Source: Hetaerina americana
Lineage: Eukaryota; Arthropoda; Insecta; Odonata; Calopterygidae
NCBI GenBank assembly: GCA_022747635.1
Contig: JAKTNV010000115.1
Coordinates: 62,001 to 126,000, forward strand
Length of the DNA: 64,000 nt
Direction: 5' to 3'
Shown here piece after piece: positions 26,501 through 40,400 of this stretch (positions are counted from its first letter, which is position 1; every line of letters begins with the position of its first letter). The notes beneath the pieces were generated by a model. It had not been told where the DNA came from and searched no databases. It saw only the letters and a program-made list of their open reading frames with translations. A program made the position numbers and the translations under genes.

Positions 26501-29500
26501 GAAAAACGATATTAGCCATTAAATCATATTATATTAACTTTATGGTCAAACAAAATTTAATTTAATTTTTACTGTGGTCAAGATAACTATAGAAAAACGA
26601 GCCGAATCCAGTAGATTATTATGTAAAATGGAACAATTAAATTAGCACAATTATGAAAAGACAACTAATTATATAAAACGCTTATTATTAAACTACATAC
26701 TCGCGCCTGTTTTCAACGGAAGCATATTATTTCATCCTTAATGTTGTGGGTGCGAAGACATTCAGGGGCATATTCATACTATTATAAGTTGTATTTACCT
26801 CTGTGACCATATCGTACATAAATCTGCACGAAATTTGCATATTTCTGTCAGCAGAAGGTGAATACCTTTCACGGTAGAATAGAGCACCGGAAGGATCAAG
26901 TCGGCACTGAACACGGACGGGGTAAGCAGGAAGGAAAACATTTACTTTGCGCGCCACCACGAGGGGCGTGGGACGGGAAGTGTTAGAATACCAGCTTCAA
27001 CCAGATCTTTGTTGGTTTAGTTGATGTTTTCGCAACAGTAAAATCAGATTAAGTTAGGGTTTTAGATCACGGTATTGGTATTCTTAACCTTGCTTTTTTG
27101 CGGTCACAAAGAAATAAGGTTAAGCTCATGCATGTCTGCGTCTTTGTGCATGGAGAAAAAGTGTTACATCAGCACTCGAGTCTTTTATTCTTTTTGTTCT
27201 GGTGATCAAATTTGCGAAATAGTGTGCGACTGTAATAAATACCTAAGAGTCACATATAAGTCTAAATGTTTGTTACCTTGCTTGCTCTCCACTCATTTAG
27301 AGGGATTTCCCATTTGGGTCCATGAAAGAACCGTATGAGAGCTATTTTATTGTCAAAATAGTTTTTCACAAACATAGCGTATCTTTATATCAACTCAATC
27401 GAATCACTTAATTACCATTTACTGCGAATTCCAAAACGTCTACTCACCAAGACGTAACAAAACCTCTCTCCTTTACTTTCACCTGACATTCTCTCAAAAC
27501 ACGTCTAATGAACCTGTTTCTTTGACGTGGAACCGCATACTCGTATCCTTCTGATGCCTACTCGGCGTGACGAGCTGTGAGTATGAGTGAAACGCAAGCG
27601 CTTGACGTGTTCCTAATTATTTAATACGATCCCGTCATTGTCACACTTAGTGCTGCATTATCCATTTATAAGAGAGAGAATAATAAGGTGGAGGGAGGGA
27701 TCGAACAAATTGTAGAATTTATATCACCGCAAAACTTTTTCACGCTTCCTTAGAAGGTCTTAATTATAGCGAATAAGGTGAGAAATGAAACTCAAAGACT
27801 TTCCGCCTTCCGGTTGAATTCTCAGAAACGTCCAATTATCCTGAAAATTAAAACCGAAAATCCACAATGGGCCTAAACATTATTTTCTACTTATAATCAA
27901 TCGCAGCGCTCAACGTTTCAGTTTCACTTTCGTCGCCAACTAAGATAAACATTGTCTTACAGCACCATGGAAAGTTTTCTACATTACTGGAAAATATGAT
28001 TATGCCGCAGAAAGATAATTATTACTACAAATTACGACAGGAATCCGCGGTACTTCTAACTGATAAGGGTAACAAAATTGAAACTGTACTACATGATCAT
28101 AGAATGGTAATTAATATGGAATGTAAAAAAAATTACAATTATTAATAAAACATGTACATCAAGAAGGTCCGGAAAAGCAAAACTTCAGCCAAACTTGATC
28201 AAATTTAAACAGTTGTAAAAACACGAATGAGGCTTTTTTTACATATGACTGCAAAGTTTCTTCGAAAATAACTTACGATTGATCATCGAGAATGAGTGCC
28301 TCGTGAAAGGAAGGAAAGACTTCCGGATATGTGCCGCCAAATTCATTTTCAACTATATTGTTAATTTGAAGAACTCATTTCACCACATTACGGACGAATT
28401 AAATTTAATCAATTTATGTCTTTATATTACAGTAACCAACCGGGTTAGAGGTTGGATTTTGATGGACCTTGGCGCAATAAACTACCGTATTTATAAGCTC
28501 CAGCTAAAATGACACAAAATATCATTAAACCCTAAATCAGACAGTGCAATAACTCTTTTGCCCACTTTCTGCATCCCATGATTCCATCCAAAATGACCAT
28601 TATTGTTTATTATTTTATTATTTATTATCCCTCTGCCCTATCATGAAGTAATTTAAATATATTAATTGTTATTTAATCCTAATTGAGGGTATCAGGGTTT
28701 GCTGTCACAACCACTACGCAAATTCATGGAGCAACGTACATTTTATGATTTTAAAATAATTTTTGGATGCAAAGAAAGTGAATGAAATCCTTTTATAACC
28801 AATAAGAGACTTAATTGCAAATATCAACCAGGTAGCGTAGGAGAGGGTAGGCAAAATTTCCAGAATATTTATTCCAATCCAAAAGCATGCAAATGTCTTG
28901 GATCTAATTGAACATTATGTTCAATAGGTCTTTGGAGCGAAATAGCATTTTCAAAAGAATTACATTTTATACATTATAACCCAGCGATATGAACAGAGCG
29001 AATCCTTAGCAAACCTGTTTTAGGAATCCGTGTACTCGCCCAATCAATTTTGGATGTTGATATCAATGAATAAATTTAATTTTTAATTAAATGTGAAAGG
29101 GCATTAATGTTACCAAAATTCCACGAGAAATAGCGTCGAATGTCGGAGGTGCAGAATAAAAGAAGAGTTCTATCGTCGGGCAACATCGGCAAGTGTTAGA
29201 CTAGCTGCTAAAATTCGCACTGGAGGACAAGGGAATCTGCACGCGAGGAGATTGGGGAGGAGGCAAGTTTTAGGCCATTGCTGCTCCGATCGAGGCTGCC
29301 ATCGCTCATAAGCAACCCAAGCACCCAAAGCCCATACCATGACAGAATTGCCAGAATTTCAATTCATTGTTACTTTTGTGCAGTTTGAAATATGAAACTA
29401 TGAAAATTATTTTACGGGAACTTTCGGATTTGAACAAATATTCTGGAAACTTTCTGCCCCAATCTCTATTTTATCTTACACCACGCAATTTAATAGTGAT

Positions 29501-32500
29501 TTGCGTGGTGCGCGCGTTACCCATACAGGTTGAGATTTAGACTGATGATCGGGAGTACTCAAATGCCGACGGATGCCTCTCAAACTTCAAGACTAACGTT
29601 AATTGTCTAGCAACCAGAAATTATCCTCATTTTGTTAACCCCAGGGAAGTAGTTTATCGGCTCCCACATACGTAGGGATCAAACATGCGGTAAATATTGG
29701 TGCGAGGTGAGCTTTTCCCTTAATTAGCAAACTAAGCATGGTGTTGTAGACTGACTGTGAGTGTTTTTATTGCTAATTAATCATCCCACCAATTTCCCGA
29801 CTTGATACTAGTGACATGGTCTTATGCTGGCAAACCGACATCAGTGTACTCCCAGCAGATTATACCCCACTTAATTATTCACACACATTTGGGATGTATT
29901 TGTCGAAAGATGATTTCGTACGCGAATCAAGTGGGCAAACAAATTACAATTAGGCACCGAATTTCAGTTTATGAGATCCGAAAGTGTTTTGGAGATGAAT
30001 TTATTTAATCTTTTAACAGTGCTGAAGACAATGCTTCACCAAAACTCCTTCAAAAAATATACCAATTTTCGGTAAAATTGTAGTTTTCTTATCAAAAGAA
30101 CTCGTCCACAGAAAACGTTAAGACCCTGGTGGCGTACCACGACACGATTTAGAGTACTCGGTAAAAACCTGCCTCGAGGAGTGGGTCAGAGAAATTGACC
30201 TGTCGTCAAGGAATGCGAGGAAGAAGACAAATACTCCACCTCTAAATCATCTCCTCGCACCTCGCCGACCAACAATACACTTTCATCTCCCAAATGTCAA
30301 CACGCGTCGTGAACCAAGCAGTTTTGAGACGATAAAGGAACGATTTGTTCGACATAACCTTCAGGCGGGGATAAGACTACTCCATCACTTTCTCCGCGCC
30401 TTAATAGGAAAATCGTGAAAGGGTATCTACTGGGGTACCCGAGATTAGCCCCCTTTCTAATATATTTTCACCGTGAGTACGTTGTTCCACATTAGCCATT
30501 GATCGATTCGTCATCCACGATTTCCTTCATGTGGGATGCGCTTAGACGAGTGAGAGAGGTGGCATCTTCGGGTCCTAGACAATAGGTGAAAAGTAAGCCG
30601 AGCTATGCCATGGCACGCATTTTCAAGGAGTAATATCTGCGATGCAACGTTAGGCCGATAATTATTCTTACGATATAATGAACACCGCGTTCCTTATCTC
30701 AATCAGTGCACGAATTGATCGATTGATGTAAATACGAAACAATTATCGGAAGAAGAAAAAATTGTTCTATCCATAGTTTCTATTGTGATTTCTGCTTCTA
30801 GATGATGACATTTGATGTTATTATCTCGAGTAATCTCTCTATTAAAGGTTGGACCAATTTGAGGGTCCCCAACCAGTTTGTGTACAACGCATTTCGTTGA
30901 ATTCTTTTCCCCCATTTTATTTCAACGTACGTTCTACTTGTCTTAACGCCATTACAACCAATTATCGTCACTCCTCGATCCAGCTTACCTAACATCCTTA
31001 TTCCACTACACTCTATAATATAACACACTATTTTAATACCACAATACGCGCTTTTCTGCCTTTCTCGGATTTTGCCTAACAACATCCTTTCTTCCGCCAC
31101 GTTCATATTCCACGGGACGGGTATTTAACAACAGTCCTGGAATATTACCGCGATGGCGTCGATTGCCTACGTCGACGTGAATACGTAATGCATTCGCGAC
31201 TACTCGTGTCAATTACGTGAGGTCTCTTCCAAAAGTAGTAGGAATGAGTCGATTAAAAAAAATATTGCCACAATTGATACATTCACTCAAAAGATTTCGA
31301 AGTGCGCCCAAACACCGCTGCCAGCGGGTTTTCCACGCCTCGTACGCCTTCTGTGAGCCGGCGCCCAGAATGCTGCTAAGTTCACTCGTCACGGCCTGTC
31401 GTAACGTTTCCACCGAGTCGTGTTGACGTCCTTTCGGCACAGATTTGAGGTGGGGTAAGAGGGAGAAGTCTGGTGGGGTAATGCCAGGGATGTAGGGTTG
31501 CTGAGGCGAGTTTCCTTTGGTTCGTCCGGGAGCACTCGCGGCACCAACCTGACACACACCTTTCTCATGGCCATGTATTCGGTTACAAGTCGATGCACAT
31601 AACTTTTAGGGATACCAAGTTCATCTCATGCGAACATCCTTAACGTTCGGGGTCTTCAACACTTTCTCTACCCCTCCGAAACAACTTGTGCCACTCAAAA
31701 ACATCCGATCTACCCATGGAGTTATCATCAAAAGCTTTCTTGAGAATGTCATGAGTCTCTTTCCCTGGTTCACCCAGTTTCACGGCAAATTTGATGGCGT
31801 AGCGCTATTCTAGTAACCAGTTCATGACAAAGTGTAACGAGGTCACGTTATAGAGGTTTCGCAAACGAACGATCCGCACTCTGCAAAGGATAAGCTTCCA
31901 GCCTTTCCTGAGACTCCCCTCCCTCGAACACAGCCAGAAAAACCGCCGCCCATCCGTCCGTCTATCCGGGAAAAAATAAGTCATAGTACTTTTGGGACAA
32001 ACGTGGTATATCTCATTGCGTTTTCTGACCCTGAATTTGCACTGTTGACTCGTATCCACGGCAAGATTCTCTGTGGGGTTTCATTCATAGTTGAATCAAC
32101 TAATTTGAAATAAATAGAAACACAGCAAACTTGTTCTTTCGAATTAGTCGAAGAAAGTTTCAAATCACCATAATTTTCTCGTTTTCAATATTTGCGACGT
32201 TCATTCGATCTCTCAGTTTATTGACGCACAAAAGAATGTAATTTCTCTAAATTTACATCATTTACGGCAGCATACAATTCTGGCACTGTTTCATGGAGGC
32301 ACATCCAATAGGGGTCGAGACCATGCCGACTCGAGTCTCATCGAGTAATCCTCCCCTTAATTAACTGAGCTCGAAGAGTTAGCCGTCCTATCGAGAGTCT
32401 GCAATTTATCATGTCACAGAAACAGTTAACATGTGTCCATGAATATAAAACAGGAACCTTACGCACTAGGAAATCATTATTCATTGAAAGTTGTGAATGA

Positions 32501-35500
32501 AAAAACGAGACGAATGAAATGGAGGAATTGAAATAATTCGGATATCAGGCAGCTTGATGGCTAAAGATAAGAACAGTGGGTCGTGTTGGTGTAGTGGCGA
32601 GTGGACTAGCTTCACACCCGGAGGACTCGGGTTTGAATCCCGGCTTTCGAAGATATTTTTTAGTTATCCTGCTAGGGGTGTTATGTGGAAAGCACTTCAA
32701 CTGGAATAAGTATGTTTGTCTGGTGGATGGAACGCTAAATAGTGGATCACTTGGCGTCTTTCGATAAGAACGTGCTTACGACGGCGCCGGGTTTCTCTTA
32801 CCCCCTGCCCCTACTCCTTGAAAAATTCTACGTCTACCAATTTTCCTACCCATATCTAATGCTGCAAATGCTTTCAACTATCGGTCGACTTCCCTGATTA
32901 CTACTTCCACTAAGTACTACTGGAAGAGTAGAGTGCCCTTTAGGAATGAGCTGGCAACTGTTGAGAATAGAGATGATAATACTTGGTTAAATTTTAACAA
33001 AGTATTTAAATATCCCGATTTGCGTAAGAATTAAATTGAAATGAGCAAGTGGTTAGTGACCGCCATTAATTGGTAAGTTTCAGTATCCACCGAAGTCTCA
33101 CGCGCTGGCCTGTATTAGCCTCGGCTTGGGACGGGAGCATTAAATTCAGTTTTTAGACTAGTGGATTCGTTAACCCTTTAAATCAGTCGGCACCATATCC
33201 AATCATAAAATTATAAATTATTGATGAATTAAGTGTTGGAATGTAGGAGGGGGGGATGAATGAGGGGATTTGATTTGGACTGTGCAATTTAACGATCGAT
33301 ATTCATGCCGAATCACGTGATAACGATGACTCGCCGAGCTTCGATTCAATGCACTTAATGCTGAACTATCCCAGCTTTATGAGTCAAATGCGAAGTAAAT
33401 GAAGGATTGTGATATACCATATCCAATATCGACCATCCATAGTCTATGAATCGGGTTTTTTGGTAAAATATGGAATCTCGTATGGAGAAAGAAATCGTGC
33501 GTAGTTTATCACGTAAACGCGGTCGATAAGGCGACAAGAGTGGCTGGAAACAAACGGCGTACTAATACGTGACACGTCTTCAAATCGCACATCCATATCG
33601 AAAAGTATGTGATTTCGATGCAGAGTGGTTTGATAACGTTATACACCCATTTCAATTAAAATTTCGATGTCAATAATAATTGGGCATGCGACAAAAATCA
33701 CAGAAAGGTTATAAAACAAGGCCAGTCCTTCAATATTTAGAAGCAGAAAGTTTTAAACCATCAAAAGACAAAATATTATTTGTTGATATTATAAGATTAT
33801 GTCTCGCACCCCCTGATTAATATCAGGGACGGAGAACCAATCGACTCCTGTCTTCTTGTTTTGGCAGCGTAACTTAACTGCGAATTCATACATTTTCGTG
33901 CAATGGACGTCCATTTAGAAATATTCCAGTGGTGCCTCAGACGTGAAAAACAAAGCGTCTAGCCGCGCACTAAATTCAGCAATCGTTCAAATAGCACCCT
34001 GGTAGGAAAATAATAAATCGCCAATGATCGCAATCTTTTGCAGTGTTTTTTTTTATATCTTGACCATTTAGTAGCACGAGGAGCTACTGATCACCTCTGG
34101 AATCATAGATCTTAACTTTTCACGACTCGAGAGCTCCAAATTATACGTAACACTCATAATGGGTCGAGGGAGAACATTTTTATCCCGAGAACTGGAAATT
34201 GAGTTTCACTCAGTGGAAGCACATTTGAGATTTTTGGCTGGCTCTCTGGATTCAATCGAGCGTGTTTAACAGTCTCCAGGGAGAAACAATGGGAGGCTCT
34301 TTATGGGCCCATGGGAAAGTCTTGACTCCACCGAAACCTCCACTCTAGCCCCCATCCCTACGACAAACTAAATGGAATGACCCTACATCACTCCGTATCC
34401 CATATCACGAAAAAGTTATTGTTTTCCCGATGAGTGAAAGTTTTCGCGTCGCTAGGACGTTCTGTAATGGATCCCCTATCCCGGCATTCACCTTAGGCGT
34501 TTATTTTTTTGCAGAAAAACGAGGACAGATATTTCCTTCGTCAAAGCGAGCGTAGTTTACTGCTGCGGGTTTTGTCGGGTTAGGGAGAGAGAGTTGATAT
34601 TGGTTGAACTACAATAATTGCATTGTTATGACAAGGTTAATTTTTCCTGACATACCATCCGCAAGACGCATTCATTCAACATCGGTGAATTAGGTTCATG
34701 TATGCGCATGCAGAATAGCAATTACTTACCTCTTCAAGCCATAAATGTCAAAACGGGATACGGAATTTCAAAAAAAGACGTATTCTTTCCCAATGACCTG
34801 TTCCTCCTATTGACTACTGACAAGATATCTGTCGAATATGTACACCCAAATGAATGAGGACATGCTTTGTCGCTAGCTCCATGAATTATTTGCAGGTTTA
34901 AACTTTGGTTTGTGCTTTAATTAGCTTAATATGCAACCCTACCTCATACACCACCAATTGAGGCACATTTTAACTTCGCCTGTGATAATCTTTCCTTAGT
35001 TCAGGCGAAATATAATCATTATAATATCGCATTTGTGGGTTATTCGGAATTTTGTGTGCTAGAAGTGTTTCCTCTTTCAGGGAAAATTTTCAAAATAAAA
35101 ATACATAAAAAAGGTATGATACTTAATGAAAGATTGAAAATCATATATAATCCTGCCTGAAAATCTTCCTAGCTGGCCAAGAGATTTGGGCCCAATGAAT
35201 ATTCTATTCTTTCGTGTTAATCCGAAGCAAAGATATCTGTCGATTACCTGCAGCCGGATGATTTGAGCATACTTTGTCGCCAGTTACCTGTATGATTGGA
35301 AGATTAAAACCTTATTTCAAGAATCTTAATTAGTTTAAACTTGAGCGAATATATTTTTACCTCGTACAATACTGAATGGTGCACATTTAAACTTCGCTGG
35401 CATTAATCCCTTAAGGTGGAATAGCTCGTCGTGAAGGGCATGAACGCCTATTTTGAAGGCCTCGGAGAAACCCACTTCAGCGAAGGAATAAGACATTTCG

Positions 35501-37298
35501 AGAAAGGGGAAGGGGTGTCAAACCTTGGAGGGTTATTACGAAAATATTATGATTGAAAAATATCTTGTATCTAATATAAAACCAAGTTACTCATCAAATC
35601 ACCCATATTACGTTTAATTTCAAAGATTACAATCCAGTTAGTGCTAAACCTAAGGGTGACTCTTAATGCCTGAAGGTGAAGAGGCATGCAGGGGCAATGT
35701 CTTTATAATCTTCCCATTCCTTTAAAATCACACCGCCATCGTAAAAATTGACCAAGTATCCAACTTAGGAAAGAATTAGAGCGCTTTTGTACAGAATAAT
35801 GGGAATTTGCCACGCGGTAAAGACTCGAGTATACACTGCCCCTTCCGTCATAATTTATCGCAGAATCCGGTTCGAATAGGTTTTTATCTTCGCTGCTGCA
35901 TCGCTCCTTTCGCTATGCGAACGCCTCAATGAAAACGGGTCAAGTACGGTAAATCGTCTGTCGGAAGTTCAACCGCGCGATTCCATGAGGGAGCTATAGG
36001 CTGCTGAGAGCCTAATTCCAAGTGTGGGAAAGCCGCAGTCCTTATGCGGGCGATCGAATCGTAATCTCAATGTGGAGGGAACTCTTCCTCACTCGCTTAT
36101 TTCCTAGTCCTCGTGTTTCGACAAAAATATGGAGTACAATAGAACACAAGTAGACATCATAATTAATGAAGCTACGTATACAATATCTTTTACTATTGAA
36201 TTAGACTATCATGAGGTACTGGATGAAATTTTAATCGAATGAACAGCACAATCTGTCGGATAGGAATTCGATTATTCTTAGGTTATTAATAATCTTTATC
36301 GAGAAAGAGGGCCGTTTTTACTGTTTCATTCCTCATGCTCTATTTTTTAGAACCCTACAAGCCACCGCTAGGGTGTGTGGCAGGGAATGAATACACACCA
36401 GACTAATTTTGACCCGAATAGAAATTCCATATCACCACAGGAGGAGATCATTTCGTAAGGTAAAAATGCGACAATAGTCGCTCATGGAAAACAGTGGACT
36501 CGATGCCTGCCGATCGAATAGTTTGAATTATGGATGCCTAGGTATCCATCTAGGGCTATTCCTCTTTTTTATCAAATGCGAATATTTCGATTAATTCAAG
36601 CTAACACTACCCCTTGGGAGGAGAGCTGAAAAGGGATTGTGATCGATACAAATCTTGTCTTAAAATGGATCATTTCATCTCCCACAACAGAAATAATTCC
36701 TATTCAAATGAATGCGGTTGGCATGGAATAATTGAGGAGTTTTCGTGGTAAATGTAGTAGAGATAGGATGAGGAATGAGTTGGCTATGAAAGTATATGGT
36801 TAGAATTCACCGGTGTTTAACGTGTGTCCGAGAACTGAGGTACGTGGTTGTGGTCATTTTGAGAGGAATGATCGAATGTCGAATCACCGAATAGGTACTA
36901 TATGATGGTAAAGCGACTTGATCGAGAGGAAGGGTTAGAATGAGGTAGTCACGGGTCAATGTTGTCGAGTGCTCTTCGATATATTTTTAAAAAATGGGCG
37001 CCTCATAACTAAATGCATTCGATAGTTTCAGGCTCTACTTTGTGAACATTCATGATCACTGAATTAGTAAAACTTTGTACTTTTTTCACAAAAGCTTGGT
37101 TTTTGTGTAAAAATGCAAAGTCTACTTATTCATTGCCTCAGAAATAATCCAAAATACGTTTTAGGGAACGTGTCATCAGTTAATAAGAACTTCAGAGTAG
37201 TTAAAAATTATATACATATATATTAGAGTTCTTGAAAATTATATAAAACTAATATATATATATATATATACATAGAAAATATATACATATATATATAG

Positions 37299-37336
<38 letters not shown>

Positions 37337-37352
37337 CATATATATATGTGTG

Positions 37353-37402
<50 letters not shown>

Positions 37403-40400
37403 TATTTATATATCCATTCGCCATCAAATCTGCTTAAGAATTGGGGCTGTATGAATGTATATCAATCACCATTAATAAGGGAACTAAGGTAACATTAACT
37501 CGCGCAGCCTCGATCCAAACTCACTAGGTAAGACAGCACTCCCGCAGGTCGACTTAGCTCTGATATAATTCAATAAATTGACCAAGGGAGTCGATCTATC
37601 GGGCTGCCTCTTTATTATACTTTTAAAAATCGGAAACAAATTGAATTAATACAAATTTACAAACCTGTTATCGTCGTTAAAATTAGCTAATGTGGCCTGC
37701 TAAGCGAATGAGGTCGGAATAAGTTTTGGTTCAATATGAAAACTAACTTTTAACACCGTTGCCCATGACATATATTCATAAATGACCCAGATCCAATCGT
37801 AAAAATGAGCGTAAATGAATTAGTTTACTGCGAAAGACTTTAAGATAAATTATTAATTAATACTCGACGATGTAAATCACATCTAGTCACATGCCTCCGG
37901 CACAAAGACTAATTAAGGTCTCTTTTTTTTACTCACAGACTGAGAAACATTAAAGCTTCAGCAACGGAGGAATACTTTTGAAAAAATGAACGAATGTAGA
38001 TGAGAGAAAATAAGCATGAAATGGCAGAATTATCAGGTGGAAATGTGCAAAAGAGAGAGTTCCGCGATATTTAACTTAAATGAGAGCTATTTTTTTTACT
38101 CAACTCACCCCGAAAGTGAGCGGCGCAGGGTTATGTTGACTTTTTCGATTCGAAACACACGATGCGTATTTCAAATTAGGTTAATTTCTAATTGCACGCT
38201 TCCAAACTCAAGCCCGGAACCGCGCCATTTTTTTTTCACTCTGAATTTTTCAACTCCGGGATTCGTGAGAAAACGGGCAGCTTGACTGCGCTCAATTTGC
38301 TCCCTTCTCGAGAACAAGTCTCACGTTTCCTTTGAATTCATCCTCCTAGTCCGTCGGACAATGCTTTCGGGATGCGCCGATTCCTTCACACCGCGATCCT
38401 CCTCCACCGTGGGCGTTGGGCCACTCATCGACCGTGAATTGAATGAGATGTCGGCCTTCTGTACCAGTAGGAGCTAAAAAACGGGACGGAGCCGCCACGT
38501 ACCGTTCTGTCTTCGCCCCTGCCGTTGATGAGCAAGGTGTCAACCAGGTCAGGACTCCCGGCGTCCCCGGTACTCGCGTGGGCGTCGGCCAGCCTCTGCA
38601 GCGCGAAACCTCGGGACCATTCTGCCAGCACGATCACGTGATCCGGATCGTCCACGTCGTAGAGGGCCCGGTGGGGATCCTTCGAGAAAGGCTGACGGAC
38701 GACGAGGGCGCCAAACAAGCCGTCTGCCGATTCCGCGCCTGACAGGGGAGAGACAGGAGGTTAAGCTACGTTTCACATGCATCAGGATATTGCGCTGCGT
38801 ATTCGTTGCCATACTCGTTCTTGTACTACGTTTTCGTGCCTAGGACGGAAAGAAACAACTTTAAGACGGCTGTGTCCTTCGTTAGGATTTCAACAGCTGA
38901 ACATATGGAGAGTACAAGAGTAATGGAATATCCCACGCAGCTAAAGTTGTCCTCAGGATCATAAACAAAAGGATAGTGAGTAGGGCAAATGTTTACTTAG
39001 GGGATGACCAGTTTGGGTTTAGGAAGGGGAGAGGTACGCGTGATGCCATTGCAGTATTGAGATTATTAATCGAGAGGAATATAGAATACAACAAGGAGGT
39101 ATTTGCCTGTTTCGTAGATTTCGAAAAAGCGTTTGATTGAGTGAATTGGGAAAAGCTAATGAGTATATTAAAGAAAATAGGAATAGATTGGAGGGAAAGG
39201 AGGCTAATCCGCAACCTGTACATATCTTAGACTGCTGAGGTGCGAGTGGGGAACGGGGAGTCCGAATGGGCAGTGTTAGGAAGAGGTGTAAGGCAGGGTT
39301 GCCCATTATCATCGGTGATGTTTAACGTATATGTGGATGGAATGATTAAAGAGGTCTGGGATACTGGAGATAGGAATGGAAGTCGACGGGGAATTCGTTA
39401 ATTTAGGTTTGCTGATGACTAAGTTTTAGTTTGCCAGTCAGCCAAAGGGTTGCAAGCATTTCTGAGTGAATTGGAAACTCAGTGCGATACATACAGGATG
39501 ATAATCAGTATTAATAAAATAAATGTTATGCGATTTTCCAGAAAGAAAAAGGCCAAGCTAAACATTAAAATAGGAGGGCAAAAACTAGAGCAGGTAGAAC
39601 ATTTTACGTATCTCGGAAGGGTTTTGGACCAACACGGTCAAAGTAGTAGAGACGTAAGTAGAAGAATTGCGTTAGGCAAAGAGGATTTCACAAGGAGGAG
39701 GGAGTTGATGACAGAGACGTTGAGTAAGGATAACGACAAAACACAACCCGACATCCGACATAACAACACAACTTCTTCAATTTAGCATACTTCCTTCCTC
39801 CCTTCATAAATTCGAACATGCAAATAATATTTCTTCCCCCACCTCGCTTGCCTAGCCCACTATCATTGTCTTTAACATCGCATCGCTAATCAAAATCCTT
39901 AGCATCCATCTTTCCTGCCTACTTTGGATCTATCCCAAATATCTCCTCTCCTCCCTCACAATACCTAGAACTTCTTGTTTGTTTACCTTTCAGTCCATTT
40001 CACCATTTACATCCTTCTCCAAACGCACATTTTAAAAGCCTCCAATCTACGCTATAATATTGCTTCCACAACCACAATATCCTTGTAGAACAAAACTTTA
40101 CTCAAAATCAAAATTTTAGCGAATTTTTCCAAACACTCTTACTCGACATAACTGTCATCAACGCACTTATTCCGAAGAGTTATTTGCTTAACGCAATTCT
40201 TCTTCGTATTTCATATTTTGCGAAAAAAATAAGGAAGATGAGAAAAAATAAGTCAGTGAGACCGGATAATATATCAATTGACATTCTAAAACTGGGTGAT
40301 GCCGCAATAGCTTTGTACCTGAGTCATCTATTAAAAGTAACTTTAAATAATGATGCCTTGCCCAATGATTGGAAAAAAGCAAATATTACACCAATTTTCA

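Noticed and set aside
26727..26960. 77-codon minus-strand ORF with balanced composition
   Set aside because: No recognisable motif, no splice-phase link to the oxidase exons.
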